The notes: a model not told the origin generated them from the letters alone. A stretch of 64,000 nt of DNA from Kryptolebias marmoratus (GCF_001649575.2 NC_051443.1:5807566-5871565); one strand, 5' to 3'; shown: positions 1 through 12,359, numbered from the stretch's first letter. Program-made: numbers and translations.

Positions 1-324
1 ATTATATACTCATCAAACGAAAAAGTTTCTTGAATTATGTTTTGATGTCACTCTCTAAGTTGTTGTTCATTTAGCAATCATAGACAAACTTGGAAAAAGC
101 ATTAATTTCTTCACAAAAATAAAGAATATCACAAAAATGAACAGGGGTATGAATAATTTTGAGGACAACTGTATGTGAATTGTAATTAAGATGCACAGTT
201 GCAGCAGCTTGTGCGTCTCTACTTTGGTGTATTTTAATTTGGTATGTTTTCAGTGTTTTTGATTGCACTTTCATATTTGCAGACCTAGTATATGTTCAAT
301 AAGAACAGACACTGGGTTACACTT

Positions 325-445
325 AGGGTGACCAAATGTCCCACATTGTGTGGGACTGCACAACATGTTTTGTCCCTTTTATTTGTCCCACAAATAGAGA
401 TAATGTCCTGTATTTTTGCAGGTTTTTTCAGTATTAGTCAGCATT
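325..445. repeat. Possible dispersed-repeat fragment with small palindrome
   Basis: The stretch has a GTCCCACA...TGTGGGAC inverted pair and a repeated TTTGTCCC/ATGTCCC theme that resembles dispersed fish repeats. No ends or target duplication are visible, so the family is unknown. Confidence 0.3.
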
Positions 446-2329
446 GCTTACTTATAGGCCTAAACAGGTTAATACAAATTATTATCTTGAATAATACAAA
501 AACAGAAGTTATCCATGTCCAATAGTTCGATCCAGCTCAAAAATCACATGAACAGGCCAGCTGATCCATGCGCTCGTGTTGACTGATCTGTCCGCAGCAG
601 GTGATTCAAAAATACTACTTGTGCAGTTTGGAATGTGTACATTTTAAAAGCAGTTTATGCATTTCTGAATCCAGTACTATGCATACAAATCTTTTTGTAT
701 GCTTTTGTGAATACTTTTGAGACTAATTTATTTCCCTAATGAAACATCAACCACTGTGTACAAAATGGTTGTGAATTTGTGCAAAATGACAGCTGTTGGG
801 TACAAAGTGCAGATACGATTTGGCAGAAGGACAAAGCAAGACATCCCAAAATAAACACGCATTCTGGCTGACAGCTGGTTGCTTCAAAATTTAGAATTTT
901 GGACAGTTTTTAAAAAGCAGCAACATTAAAATACAATCTTGTTAAGATGCTTCCTAACTGAAATGTTTGAGTTTGATTTGGATTCTAAAACTTTATAGCA
1001 AGCGTAACAAAACATAAGGATGTATCATTACTAAAGTATCTGAATATTATTAATACACTGTTCAAAGAGAAAACAATTTCCAGACAGCATAAATGGCATC
1101 TTTCAGTACCTACAGGCATTCTCTACTATTTTAAAACAAATCAAGATAATTGGCAAAAAGCAATTCTTAAGGGGATTTGCACACATTTTTACCACAGATG
1201 TATTGTGGGATTTCAGCCTGTGGCAGCTGAATGTGGTGAGGAAAAAATGCCACAGCTGGGATTTTTACCACACACTCAGCCAAAATAGTGATAATAGAGT
1301 CTTTGATCAGGTAACAGAGACTTGATTCAGCTTGTATTCAGTGAAAAGAAGCACATGTCCATCTGGTCAAAATCCTTGAACAGTTCTGCATAAAAACACA
1401 TCCTTGTACATTATCTTTTTTTTATAACAGTTTATTTCATTAGTTACTTTTCAACAGCCCCCTTAAAATGTCTCAATGCAGCATGTTTGAGGAAAAGAGA
1501 AGTGAAGCTGAGTTGAATGGGTACCTTAGGTCACTGTGACTCAAATGGCTGAAAATCATTAACAGCTTTAAGCTGGAGCTGTATTACTGCTCAGCTCCTT
1601 GTGCTCCTGTTATCAAGCTTTAATCAGCAGCTCACAGGGCAGATAATAATTATATGATAATGCACCAAATACTCATAATTCCTAAAATGTTTAAAACAGC
1701 TACAATAGACAAGCTGGCAAAATGGGCTCCAAACTCAGAACCTATTCTGACTCACAGCAGTGTTTGGTGAGTTCTTTAGAAAACCTTGTTGGCAGGTTTC
1801 CTGCTGGACATAAAGATGAAAAGATGGTTCGTAGTATTCTTTTTGGAGAATAAGGCTCCTGAAGGTTTTCTCTTTTAATACATTTTTAGAAGATCATTTT
1901 CCTCTTGGCTGATATCTCCTGCAATACCACAAAAACAGTTGTACAATGAGTGTAATTTTTTTAGATTTTTGCTGCTCTGTTACATCATCAGCGACCAGTA
2001 AAAGGCCCACTGCTGCACTCACACTGACACATCACTTCATATAACCACAACCATATTTACTGCATGAATCATGTCTTTGATTAAAAAGTCTTCTTGTAGT
2101 GTTTTCATAGTGGTCACTCTGAAGCAACTTTTCTCCAGGTTTTCACAAGGTTTTGTCAGGTTTTTATTTATTTACTTACTTTTGGGGTAGAGTGTGTGTT
2201 TGTGTGTGGTGGTGATAGTGGGGGGCTTATGTCTTTTACTCATCATTAATTTACTGATCTTTTACTATTCACTATTTTTATTATCACTCTCTGCCAAAAG
2301 GTGAAAGATAGGTGATAATGTTCTTGCTT
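446..2329. other. Intergenic, nothing recognised
   Basis: AT-rich sequence with stops in all frames. I see no exon-like stretch with splice sites, no RNA gene and no clear repeat ends. Confidence 0.5.
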
Positions 2330-2505
2330 TTGTGTGTGATTGGGGGGCTGCATTCGTGCAATTATAGCATAAATCCCATGAGCCACTGGATGGATAAAAC
2401 ACTCAGCAGATGATTACTGGAAGTAGCCTACCTCTATGATTGATTAATTTTTGGAGTCGACATGGTATACGCAATGTATACTTTGAGCGCTGAACATTGT
2501 GTAGC
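2330..2505 (-). repeat. Family A dispersed repeat, fragment
   Basis: Contains the family A track 'ATCCCATGAGCCACTGGATGG' in degenerate form, followed by the 'GATTAATTTTTGGAGTC' block. It abuts the hAT-like insertion at 2512; the rest of the copy resumes after 3364. Confidence 0.55.
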
Positions 2506-2511
2506 ATCTTT

Positions 2512-3364
2512 CAGTCCCTCCAGGATTTCGCAATGTTGCGATCGCAACTATTAATGCAAAATCAAGCAAACCCCGCAAAATCGCAACTTTTTGCAACTTT
2601 GCCCAAAACACTGCAACTTTAACCAAAATAACGCCAAATAACTCACGAAGAAGAGACATGACGTCACTTCCTGTTAACATCAGAATGACGATAGCATGCA
2701 GGAGCAGCAACCAAAGCCAAAATGTGCACTAATGCTTCACATTTCAGCAAAGGACCGCGCAAAACACCGCAGTGAAATAAGTTGTAAGTTGGATATTGAA
2801 TATTCGCGCTCTGCGGAGTTAGCAGCATCTAGCTCTCGGCTAACCTGAAACATGAAGTGAACCACCGCGCGTGAGAGAAGGGCACAGTGGCGTAGTGGTT
2901 AGAGCTGTTGCCTCCCAGCAAGAAGGTTGCAGGATCGCTTCCTGACCTGGGGCCTTTCTGGGTGGAGTTTGCATGTTCTCCCTGTGCACATGTGGGTTTA
3001 CTCCGGTTTCCTCCCACAGATCAAAAACATGCATGTAAGGTTAATTGATGACTCTAAAATTGTCCCTAGGTGTGAGTGAGAGTGTGAATGGTCATTTGTC
3101 TCTGTGCGGCCCTGTGATGGACTTGCGACCTGTCCAGGGTGTCCCCCGCCTCTCGCACAGTGACTGCTGGGGATAGGCGCCAGCTCCCCACGACCTGGAA
3201 TGGAGAAGTGGGTAAAGAAAATGGATGGATGGATATTAGAAGTTATGTTTTTTATTGATTTTAGTAAAAAAAAAAATCGCAACTTTTAGGAAAATGCCCC
3301 GCGAAATCAGGCATTTTAGCCCGCAACAATCACAAAAAATGCCAGCGAAATCCTGGAGGGACTG
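2512..3364. mobile_element. Non-autonomous hAT-like DNA transposon, carrying a SINE
   Basis: The left end CAGTCCCTCCAGGATTTCGC is the exact reverse complement of the right end. The element is flanked by a 6-bp direct repeat ATCTTT (2506-2511 and 3365-3370). Subterminal sequence is rich in GCAACTTT/TCGCAAC motifs on both sides. No transposase is visible; the open frames inside are antisense to the nested SINE. The ends look hAT-like, but hAT elements normally make 8-bp duplications, so the superfamily is uncertain. It sits inside a family A copy. Confidence 0.75.
2875..3236 (+). mobile_element. tRNA-derived SINE (full-length copy)
   Basis: The head GTAGTGGTTAGAGCTGTTGC resembles a tRNA A box, and a B-box-like GGTTGCAGGATCG follows. 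The body carries the typical 'GGAGTTTGCATGTTCTCCC' and 'TTTCCTCCCACAG' blocks, and the tail is a TGGATGGATGGA repeat. It is nested in the hAT-like element 2512-3364. Five further copies, all in reverse orientation, occur in this window. Confidence 0.75.
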
Positions 3365-3370
3365 ATCTTT

Positions 3371-3580
3371 GCATTAACTGTTTGTGTCAATCCTGTCTGT
3401 CTGTTCACATATATCTCATGAATCACTGAATATTTTAATGAAACTCAGAAAGTAATCACTGGATGTACATTTACAGTTGATTAACCTTTGGAGTCAGGCT
3501 AATTCAAGATGGCTGTCACAGCTAATCAATCTTAGCCAACACAAAATTGGCTATAACCTTTCTTGTCCTCTCAAACCTCT
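3371..3580 (-). repeat. Family A dispersed repeat
   Basis: Reads 'CTGTCTGTTCACATATATCTC ... CACTGGATGTACAT ... AAGATGGCTGTCACAGCTAATC', the core of family A in reverse orientation. It continues the copy broken by the hAT-like insertion. Confidence 0.7.
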
Positions 3581-5620
3581 TAAACAAAGCAGATGGCCGC
3601 CCATCCTGAGCATGGCTCTGCTGGAGGTTTTGTCCTGTTAAAAAGGAGTCATTCTTTTCCACTGTTGCCAATGGGTTTATTAAAGATAGGAGATTGCTAA
3701 GACGTGAAGATTCAACGCAATCTGCATGCTTCCATAGATAGATAAATTTTACTAATTGTCATTTTATAATGTATGTGAATATTTTTGTGCAATGCCCTAA
3801 AATGACTTGTCATTTGAATTGGTGCTATATAAACTAAATTGAAGAACTGACTCACCCTCTATAATGCATAATGAGGAGCCCACAACATACCTAATATTGT
3901 AGATGTCTGTAGACCTGATTAAGACCTTACATAGGCAATCCAATTTCAAGCTGATGTTTTTCATAGTTGTCATAGCAGTTGTCATCAAATGTAAAGGAGA
4001 CCTTAAACTACTGGTCTCTGACCAGTGAATCATTCAGGCAGAAAAAAGCTCCTGAATTCAAGAAATGAACTAGAGTTTTGTCAACACATAAATGAAAACT
4101 GAACAAAGAATGAATTTTAAACATCTAAACTTTAGTTGTTTTGTTACTAGCAGTTCATCTAAAACATATTTAGTTCCAGTTTCTTTATTTGACTCTGTAA
4201 ACATACCCTTAACATCTACATGAGGTACAAAAAAAAAAGAATTTTAGTTCCAACGAGGTTGAAGGAGCTCTTCACTGAAAAGTAGACATACAATCGATGA
4301 TTGACTGAAGGATCTCTCAGGTCCTGCATTCTGGTCTTTTGCTGGATTTGTTCCTTTTAGATACTGTTCATCTACTGGAGTTATTTTTTTAATGCCCAAC
4401 AATACTTATTTTGTTTTAAACCTGTCAAGTTCCCTCAATATTTTTAAGGACATGCAGCACACAATGCTGCCAAGTTTTCAGCTGATGGCTTTTTGGAAAT
4501 CACATAATTTGTGCAAAAGTACAATTTTATGCCTTTCAAACTGTCATCTTTGCCTTTTTATGTAGCTGCCATGCAGAAATTGGAACAGATTATGTATTTT
4601 TAAGTCACACCGCTAGTAATGAAGTACCTAAAAATACAATTTTAACCTGCATCTTTGCTTGATTGATATTGACGGACACAACCCTGGTTCATTATTTGCA
4701 TCTGAGTGATTTTAAATTTTAAAGGATTCTCTGGTCAGTGTTAAGTGACATAAAAAAAACATTTCTCCTAAAACTGGTCAGGTAAGGTACAAGGACTGGG
4801 CTGAAAATAATGTTTTTTTAAACCTATCAATATTTGACCTTAAAAAACATTTATAAATCTTGAAGCACTGTTGCTCAGGATAGCTTAAAAAATTACAAGA
4901 ACATTTGATCCAAACATGGGTTGAGGCTGTTGCAAAATGCTGTATGAACTTTTTTTCACTTTGCAACATTGAAAAAATGAAGTAAACATTTAGTTCAAAC
5001 AAGTTTTTGCTGAAACGCTTCCACCATCTATTGTCGTGAAAAAACATCTTTATAAAGTGGATGTTCAGTGATATACCTTTTTAGATGAAAAATGTTGCCA
5101 GATTTTAGGATTACCAGATTTTAGTTTTATTTTTACAGTTTTTATGGAGCACATTAAAATTTGGATATTGCAAGACCTCAAAAAGAATAAAACAGATCAA
5201 AAATGACAAACAAAACGTTGCTAAGAATTTCAAGTGGTTACTGCTACTAATAGTGTTGTTGGAGTATATGAGTAACAACAAGGTAAAGAAGGTAAGGTAA
5301 AGAAAATGAATGGATGAATTATTTGTAACACATGACCACAACCATTTAGACAGATGATCATAATTCTGAGGCCAAGATGGCCTAATACAAGGCCTATTGT
5401 GGGCAAAGAAAAAGTCTTAGATCTTTAAATTCAGCTCATGAAAAATGAGAGCAAAACAAAAAGTGTTGCGTTCATATTCTTGTTCAATGTATCTGCAAAT
5501 ATGGCAAACATAGTATATTGATGTCTTTATACCAATCTGCCAAAAAAAATAAGGCAGGGGTACCATATTGCATAATTCAAGTCTTGGTCATGAGCTTTGG
5601 GTGGTGACCGAAAGAGCGAG
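3581..5620. other. Intergenic, mostly featureless
   Basis: No exon-like sequence. A short 'GGTGCTATATAAACTAAATTG' stretch near 3820 resembles the 3' tail of fish L2-type LINEs. Otherwise AT-rich with frequent stops. Confidence 0.45.
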
Positions 5621-5624
5621 ATCG

Positions 5625-6002
5625 TAAATACAAGTGGCTGAAATGAGTTTTCTCCGCAGGGTGTCTGGGCTCTCCCTTAGAGATAGGGTGAGAAGCTCGG
5701 TCATCCGGGAGGGACAGAGTAGAGCCGCTGCTTCTCCACATCGAGAGGAGTCAGTTGAGGTGGCTCAGGTATCTGATTAGGATGCCTACTGGACGCCATT
5801 CATGGGCACGTCCCACCGGGAGGAGGCCCAGAGAAAGACCCAGGACACGCTGGAGGGACTATGTTTCTCGGCTGGCCTGGGATTCCCCCGGAGGAGCTGG
5901 CCCAAGTGGCTGGGGAGAGGGAAGTCTGGGTCTCCCTTCTTAGGCTGCTACCCCCGCGACCCGATCCCGAATAAACGGAAGCAGATGAATAGATGGATGG
6001 AT
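5625..6002 (+). mobile_element. LINE 3' end (C-terminal ORF2 remnant)
   Basis: The translation gives the C-terminal tail typical of a fish non-LTR retrotransposon: 'GLSLRDRVRSS', then 'GRRPRERPRTRWRDYVSRL', then a Leu-rich end, with frameshifts between blocks. The DNA ends in an AGATGGATGGAT-type tail. The GC content is well above the flanks. The clade (RTE-like or another) cannot be decided here. It is 5'-truncated and dead. Confidence 0.7.
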
Positions 6003-6194
6003 CAAAAAGTAATATTTTCAGAGTGTATGTTTCATCTTTAAGGACTGTGTTTTCAGTTGCAAAAGGTGACTTTGAAAGTTGTTGAACATACAGAGAAGGA
6101 GAGACAGAATAGTTTCCTTAGATCATCCTGTTTATTGAATTGCAGGTTGTGTCACTTCCATTACACCAATTTGTTTTCCATTCCTATTTTCCTG

Positions 6195-6480
6195 GTCAGG
6201 TTCGAAGAGAGGGGTGGGAGCCAGAGCCTAAACCAGCTGCCATCAGGCAGGAGGCAGGCTACACCATGGTCACACAGCCAGTTCATCACAGGGCAAACAC
6301 AGGAACATGAACCCAAGTCACACACTCACTGGTCAGTTTAGAACCATAAATGATCCCAACATGTCTACATTCTGTGGCTGGAACCTGGAGTATCTGCAGA
6401 AATCCAGACAGGCACAGAAAATGCAAACTCCACACAAATGGGTCACCACGTCCAGCCATCATGCAACATCCCAAACCACC
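6195..6480 (-). mobile_element. Divergent SINE, reverse orientation
   Basis: Recognisable blocks of the tRNA-derived SINE in reverse: 'CAGTTCATCACAGGGC', 'ATGCAAACTCCACACA'. Much more diverged than the copy at 2875. Confidence 0.5.
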
Positions 6481-6734
6481 AAACCACCATGCAGCTCATC
6501 ACTGAACAGGGTCAGAATAGATTTATGTGAAAACAAAAATATTCTGCTAAATTATAAAAAGTTGAAAAATTAAACATCATTTCAGTTACACTTGGAGTGC
6601 TGCACTTTTGAACATCTTTGTTGATTTTTGACATTTCTGTTTTTGCACTTCAGACCAAAACAAAAAGGATCATGTGCATCCAAAGTCCACTGAAGTAAGT
6701 ACCGAACCAAAAAAATTGCAAATAAAAAATATTA

Positions 6735-7075
6735 AAGGTCTAGGATTTGTTGAAGGAATGCATATCTCCCTTTGCCTTTTATTCAAGAGATTTAGGCCTA
6801 GATTATTTTGTGTTGAGAAATGTTAGCATTTAGAGCATACATTAAGAATCAATCTCAGCTACTAAAATACCAAATTGTAGCTTAGAATTGGATGAGTTAT
6901 GGCCATATTTCTGTTTGCTAAGATTGCTTTACTGTTGCAGAAATCTTGAATCAGGTTGGCTCCAAAAGTCAGCTGGTTGTACATGTCTATCCAATGATTA
7001 CTTTCTGAAAGTTTCATTAAAATCCATTCACTGGTTTATGAGATATTTTGCTAATAGTACATGCAAATGAAAATG
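6735..7075 (+). repeat. Family A dispersed repeat
   Basis: Starts near 'TTGAAGGAATGCATATC' and ends with 'ATGAGATATTTTGCTAATAG'. It contains the central 'CTCAGCTACTAAAATACCAA' and 'CTTGAATCAGGTTGGCTCC' blocks. Confidence 0.75.
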
Positions 7076-7467
7076 CATACACCTAGACACAAAGATAAGG
7101 GCAAAAACATTATTGCTCCGTTTTTGCATTTGGCGACTTGAAATTACAGTGAGTCAAACTGCACACCAAATAGAGCTCCTTTCTACAGTTTATTGATAAG
7201 ACTCTTCAGGCAACTGCCATTCTTTTTTAAACAAAGTAACAAACACTTTTGGTCCAATGTTGCCATTTTTAAATACCCACAATACATGCAGGTGACCAAC
7301 TCACCTGTATGAAGAAATTGTTGAAAAAATATATAAAATCATCTATAAAGTCCTTAGTAAAGTAAAAATACATAAAAATACAACTCATATCCAAGCAATA
7401 TTAAAATATGCAAAATGTTAACAAAAACACAACAAGGTGTATAGTATAATTGTATATAAAAAAAAGT

Positions 7468-7800
7468 TGCATTCCTTGGCAAAATACATACTGCCCATCA
7501 CGTTGCACAGCAAAATATAAAGAAAGATCTGAAGTGATCTGTTAGCACTTGGAACATAGGTTGGGGATAATTCTCAGCTACTACCACAGCTAATTGTAGC
7601 TCAACATCTGTGAAATTGTCTAAGTTGTCATCATTTTTATGTTTGCTACGTCTGATTAACTGTGGTGGTCATCTTGAATTGGACTGACTTCAAAAGTAAA
7701 TCAGTTATAAATGTGCATCCAATTATCACTTTCTAAGAGTTGGATTGAAGTCCCTCCATGGGTAATGAGATATTTTGCTAACACAACAGACAAACAAATA
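7468..7800 (+). repeat. Family A dispersed repeat
   Basis: From 'GCATTCCTTGGCAAAATACAT' through 'CTCAGCTACTACCACAG' to 'ATGAGATATTTTGCTAACA'. Confidence 0.75.
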
Positions 7801-8514
7801 CATGCACACAGATACAGCCAGTTACATGACTGTCCAACACCATTACTGTCCTTCAAGAAAAGAAGAAATCATAAAACGATATAATACAAACCATAGAATC
7901 CATCAAGAAAGCTATAAAAAAGAAGATAAATGAGATCATAAAAGATAAAATATGGAAAGGTCAAATATCAAATCGCTCATTTAAACCTTTAACAAGTGTG
8001 CAGTGGCTGTATCTAAAAAGTTCAGGTTTAAGGAGTAACAAATTTATATGACCTCTTCTTTGAGGTTGTTTCAAGGTCTTGGCTCAAGAGTATGTGAATG
8101 AAGAGATGATGTCTTTTTCTATATTAACTTTTAAAATATGTAACATGAACTTCAGACTGACAAACCATGTTCCTGGGTTCTGTACAGAAGCTCAATAAAA
8201 CTCAATGCACTTCTTTTTGTTTTGTTTTTTGCAGAATTTTATCAACTGATATATTATTATTATTATTATTATGAGTTTGCTGGGATGAAAATATTCTGTT
8301 TTACATCAGTTTTGTTTTATTGGACCTTTATTCTGTTTCCATTCCTAGATCTATTTCAGTTGGGTTTTCTTTTTTGTTTGTTTGTTTAGTTAGTTTTTGT
8401 TGTTCTATGTTTTTGCCAGTAGATGTCCTCAGTACATGTGTTTTTGCTTTCTCCCCACTTCATCCTTTTCACTTACATACAGAATAACCCTTACTGTATA
8501 AGAATTTAATCTTT
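7801..8514. other. Intergenic, nothing recognised
   Basis: AT-rich sequence with a short ATT run near 8258. No coding or RNA signal seen. Confidence 0.45.
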
Positions 8515-8712
8515 TTAAATACCTCCAACCAAGGAGGTTATGTTTTTGGTAGTGACCATTCAGCCAGCCATCTGTTGTCACAAAAAAAAAACCAAAAAAA
8601 CAAGTGATATAATTGTGGTAGTGATGCAAATCACCACTTGCATCATACAGTTTTTAATGACCCTATGACCTAGGCACAGGTTTGCACTCTCCCAGTGCTT
8701 CTAGTTCTTTTT
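8515..8712. repeat. Family B dispersed repeat
   Basis: Begins 'ACCTCCAACCAAGGAGGTTA' and ends with the 'GACCCTATGACCTAGGCACAG' block. A second copy of the same layout lies at 33385-33578. Confidence 0.6.
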
Positions 8713-8849
8713 CTTTGTTTTATTCATGACTGCTTTACATCGTCTCTGCAACAACATACTGCAGTGTCATTTTGCAACATACAGAATAACATTTGTTCAT
8801 TTTCATTTAATCAATTAGGTACTTAAGTAGGGCTTAAAAATAAATTTGG

Positions 8850-8990
8850 TGGTCAGTTCTGCAGTTTTGTAATCCTGAGGCTGCAGGTCTGAGTCCAGGT
8901 TGCATCAAAAAGGACATCCTGCAAAAACATTTGCCTGATCTTCAGTGTAAGGTTATTGCTGTTGTGATGTCTCCAGGAGCGAGCAGCTGA
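8850..8990 (+). repeat. SINE-like remnant (second type)
   Basis: A B-box-like GGTCTGAGTCC is followed by 'AAGGACATCCTGCAAAAACA', resembling the common fish 'GGGCATCCGGCGTAAAA' block. Short and diverged. Confidence 0.4.
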
Positions 8991-9094
8991 AGGAAGGAAG
9001 GGAAGGGAAGGTAAAAAGTAAAAAGTAAAAGCTAAGTATTCCTTGAAGGTATGTATATCACCTGGCACCATTCACCCCAGTGTTTTAGACTAGA

Positions 9095-9425
9095 ATCTTA
9101 TGTTAAGAAATGACAGAGTTACAGTCGTTTTGGTCAAACCTTAAAAATAACATTACGAGCAATCTTATGATCTTGTGTGATCTGTTAGCACTTAGAGTAC
9201 TTGTTGTAAATGACTGTCAACTACTAACACAAAATTTTAGCTCAATTCCTATAAAATATACTGAGATAAAACTATTTTTGTGTTGGCTAAGGTTGATGAG
9301 TTGTGGTAGCCATTTTGAATCAGACTGACTTCATAGGCTTTTCTGTCATTACTTTCTGAGAGTTTCATTTAACCCATGCAGTGGTTCATGAGATTATTTG
9401 CTAACAGACAAAAGTGCATGCACAA
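9095..9425 (+). repeat. Family A dispersed repeat
   Basis: Contains 'TTTTGGTCAAACCTT', 'GATCTGTTAGCACTTAGAG', 'GCCATTTTGAATCAGACTGA' and a terminal 'TTTGCTAACAGACAAA'. Confidence 0.75.
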
Positions 9426-10094
9426 ACATACAGGCATTTTTTGTGTATATATCATACAAAAACACCCTTTAGTTTGCCATTAATCCAAAAAGTTTCGAAA
9501 CCTAATTGTTTATTCTGCAATTTTGTGTTTTAGGCTGAAATCTCTGAAAACATGACATTCATGTTACACACATGCTAAAACACAGATACATGTTGTAAAT
9601 CAACACATTCTGTAAACAACCTGTTAGTTTAGTCAGTGAAAAATGAAATGTGTAAAATCTTTAAACATGTTCTTGCCTTTATGTGTTGGCAACATTTGAC
9701 AGTTTTCTGAAAGCACTGTCCGATGTCTGTGCAGGTATACTCTGACCTGTAAATCACCAAAGCATTCGTGATCAAGTATGTGCACAAGATGTTCTTTATT
9801 TTCCCTCACTTTTGTTTGGAATGGCAGCACACGCCTCCTCCACACCTCGTTTGATCCTCTCCCTCCTTTTGTTTCATAAAGATTTCCCATTCATATAATA
9901 ACATGGTTGTGTGCTTTAAATCGGTCTAATTTAGGATGTGACGTTACTCCAGCTCTGGATGATGTCATCAACATACCAGATCATTTGAACTTTATTAAAG
10001 CTGTTACAACTTTTACAGTATGTTTTATTATTTAACCATTTTGCATCTAATGGAGTAAGGTGTCATTACTTGATTAGGAAACTTCTTTGTGGAG

Positions 10095-10510
10095 ATAAAA
10101 ATATAAGTTCCTGCCATCTTGAACAGGATTGACTCCAAATGTAAGTTAGTTGAAGATGTAAATCCAGTGATTACTCTCTAAAAGTTTAAAATCAATCCAG
10201 TAGTTTATGAGATATTTTGATAACAGACAAACACGGTTGACTACAACAGTTAATGCTAAAGTAGCACTTGGAGCGTGTTTTGAGAATGATGCTCAGCTAC
10301 AACCACACCGAATTTTAGCTCAATATCTGTGAAATTGGCAAAACCATAGATATTTTTCGGTTTTCTAATGTGAGTTGGTTGTGGCGGCCATCTTAATTCG
10401 GCTTGGCTCCAAAAGTTTGTCTTTGGTTGATGTGCATCCAATGATTGTTCCCTGAATTTTTTATTCAAATATGTGCAGTTGCTCATGAGATACTTTGCTA
10501 ACAGACACAC
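10095..10510 (+). repeat. Family A, two units head to tail
   Basis: One unit ends near 10230 with 'GATATTTTGATAACAGACAAA'. It is followed directly by a linker and a second unit (10260-10510) ending with 'GATACTTTGCTAACAGACA'. A partial tandem arrangement of family A. Confidence 0.65.
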
Positions 10511-10984
10511 AGGCATGGGCAATATCCTTATCATTAATATTATTGGTGTGGGTAGTGAGTAGACCCTTGCTTTGGAGATTCACCCCTCAAACAGTGACAT
10601 TTGCCACATTACAATTGCCTTCCAAGCTGTTAATACAGCCTTTTGGTCTGTATGAGTCTCAGGTGGGTTTTACTGTTAGAAATGGTATTGTGGTTTGAAA
10701 GGACACTAAGGGCAAAAAAGGTCAGTGATATTTGCTCAAAATAACTCTCTTACTACAGTCACACAGCCAATACACAAACACATACACACACGCACGTGGG
10801 TCTCTGGGTAATACAACACGGACAAAAATATCCGTATTATTCAATATTGGGGAGAAAAGTTAGAATCAACCACATTTTCCCCCTCTTTAATTAAAATGGT
10901 CATAAACAGTGTGTTAAGACCACCTATGGCCTTTCAGTTCCTCTGTAGTGGCTCGTTGTACCTAAAATGTCATGAACCCAAGTA

Positions 10985-11340
10985 ATGTTCATATTTAAAT
11001 TAACAATAGGAAAGTGACTGTTTCAGAAGGTAATCACTAGATGCACATCTACAGCTGATTAACATTCACAAGTCAACCTGATTCAAGATGGCCACCACTG
11101 TAACCTTAGAAAACAAAAATGACTATAATTCAGTAAATTTTACAGATATTAAAACCCAATTTGTGTGATCACAGATAGTAGTGATTACCAACACATGCTG
11201 TGACTAGTAGCAGATCCCGCAATATACAATACACAAAGCACAAGAAAAGTTACAACAATTTTACTGTTAGTAATTTTATTTTTAGATATTAAGCTAAAAT
11301 TTGGTGTGGTAGGTAGCTGAGACTGATCTAGAAAGAAAAC
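10985..11340 (-). repeat. Family A dispersed repeat
   Basis: Reverse-orientation blocks 'GATGCACATCTACAGCTGAT', 'CAAGATGGCCACCACTG', 'AAGCTAAAATTTGGTGTGG'. Confidence 0.65.
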
Positions 11341-11605
11341 ACACGTAAACAATGTGATTTTTTTCACTTGTTTCATGTGTAATTTCCACATGTAATATAT
11401 GTTAAATGCATGTTTCCCATGTGAATTTGGAACAAAACCATGTAAACTTCACATGTGAGAAATGTGAAATGCATGCTCTACACGTTTCCTGAGTGAATTT
11501 GGAACATTTTCATCATGTTCATTTAATCACATGTGACCACATGTTTTACCACAAGGAAACGCATGTGAAAAAATATGTTAAACTTGTGTTTCTTCTGTGA
11601 GGTAT
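11341..11605. repeat. CACATGTG-rich repeat cluster
   Basis: At least eight CATGTG/CACATG words recur here, with two similar sub-blocks ending 'GTGAATTTGGAACA' about 80 bp apart. It looks like a diverged short tandem array or a dispersed repeat built on a palindromic CACATGTG core. Confidence 0.5.
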
Positions 11606-11624
11606 ACTTGGCGTTAACAGATTA

Positions 11625-11800
11625 CCATTTATTTTTTTAACTATTTAGACTCAACTCTGTCTGTCTGTGAACAAAATATCTTGTGAACCAATCAACAGGC
11701 TTTAATGAAACTATCAAATAATAGTTATTTGATGTAGATCTGCAACTGATTAACTTTTAGAGCCAACCCAATTTAGCATCTGATAGAAAAATACTCAGGG
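11625..11800 (-). repeat. Family A fragment
   Basis: Carries 'CTGTCTGTCTGTGAACAAAA', 'CTTGTGAACCAATCAACAG' and 'GATTAACTTTTAGAGCCAAC'. Confidence 0.55.
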
Positions 11801-11829
11801 TTTTGCTAATGTGATATTCATAAATACTC

Positions 11830-12140
11830 TGGTAATTTGATAAACTGAAGTGATACATAAACTCATCTAGAACTGATGAGGTCATGTGGCAATGAAATCA
11901 TGATACTAATAAAATCATGTGGTATTGACAAACTGATGAGATCATGTAGTATCAAAAAACACGTGATATCATGAACACGTGATATCATGATACTCATGAA
12001 ATCATGTGATACTATACTAATGAACTCTTGTAATACTAATAAACTCGTGATAATAATGAAATCGTGATACTAATAAAAATATGTGATACTAATCAACTCA
12101 TGTTATACAAATGAAATAATGTGATACAACTGAAATTTCA
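11830..12140. repeat. Degenerate ~20-bp tandem repeat (minisatellite-like)
   Basis: A unit close to 'GATACTAATGAAATCATGT' recurs about a dozen times with substitutions and small length changes. Copies include 'CATGATACTAATAAAATC', 'GTGATATCATGAACAC' and 'GTGATACTAATCAACTCA'. Units differ too much for an exact count by eye. Confidence 0.7.
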
Positions 12141-12359
12141 ACTGAATGCGTCTGACTTACTAAATAAGAGATTACTTGTCTGAAGTATAGTGGGTGTAAC
12201 TGTACTCTGCTTAAATACCAATGTCTTTCTGAGTTTGAGGCCCTGAGTTGTGGGAGCTCACTTTGGGAAGCTCCATTCGTGGAGGCCCATTTATAGAGCT
12301 CCTATCACATAACTTTGTTGTGTGAGGTTCTATGCACTGTTCTGAATAAAGGAATGCAG

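Noticed and set aside
2829..3282. Overlapping reverse open frames
   Set aside because: Antisense of the SINE; the same frames recur with each SINE copy.
6057..6341. 94-aa forward open frame
   Set aside because: Overlaps the reverse SINE at 6195-6480 and has no protein similarity that I recognise.
11830..12140. CRISPR-like array
   Set aside because: Vertebrate context; units are contiguous and degenerate without unique spacers.
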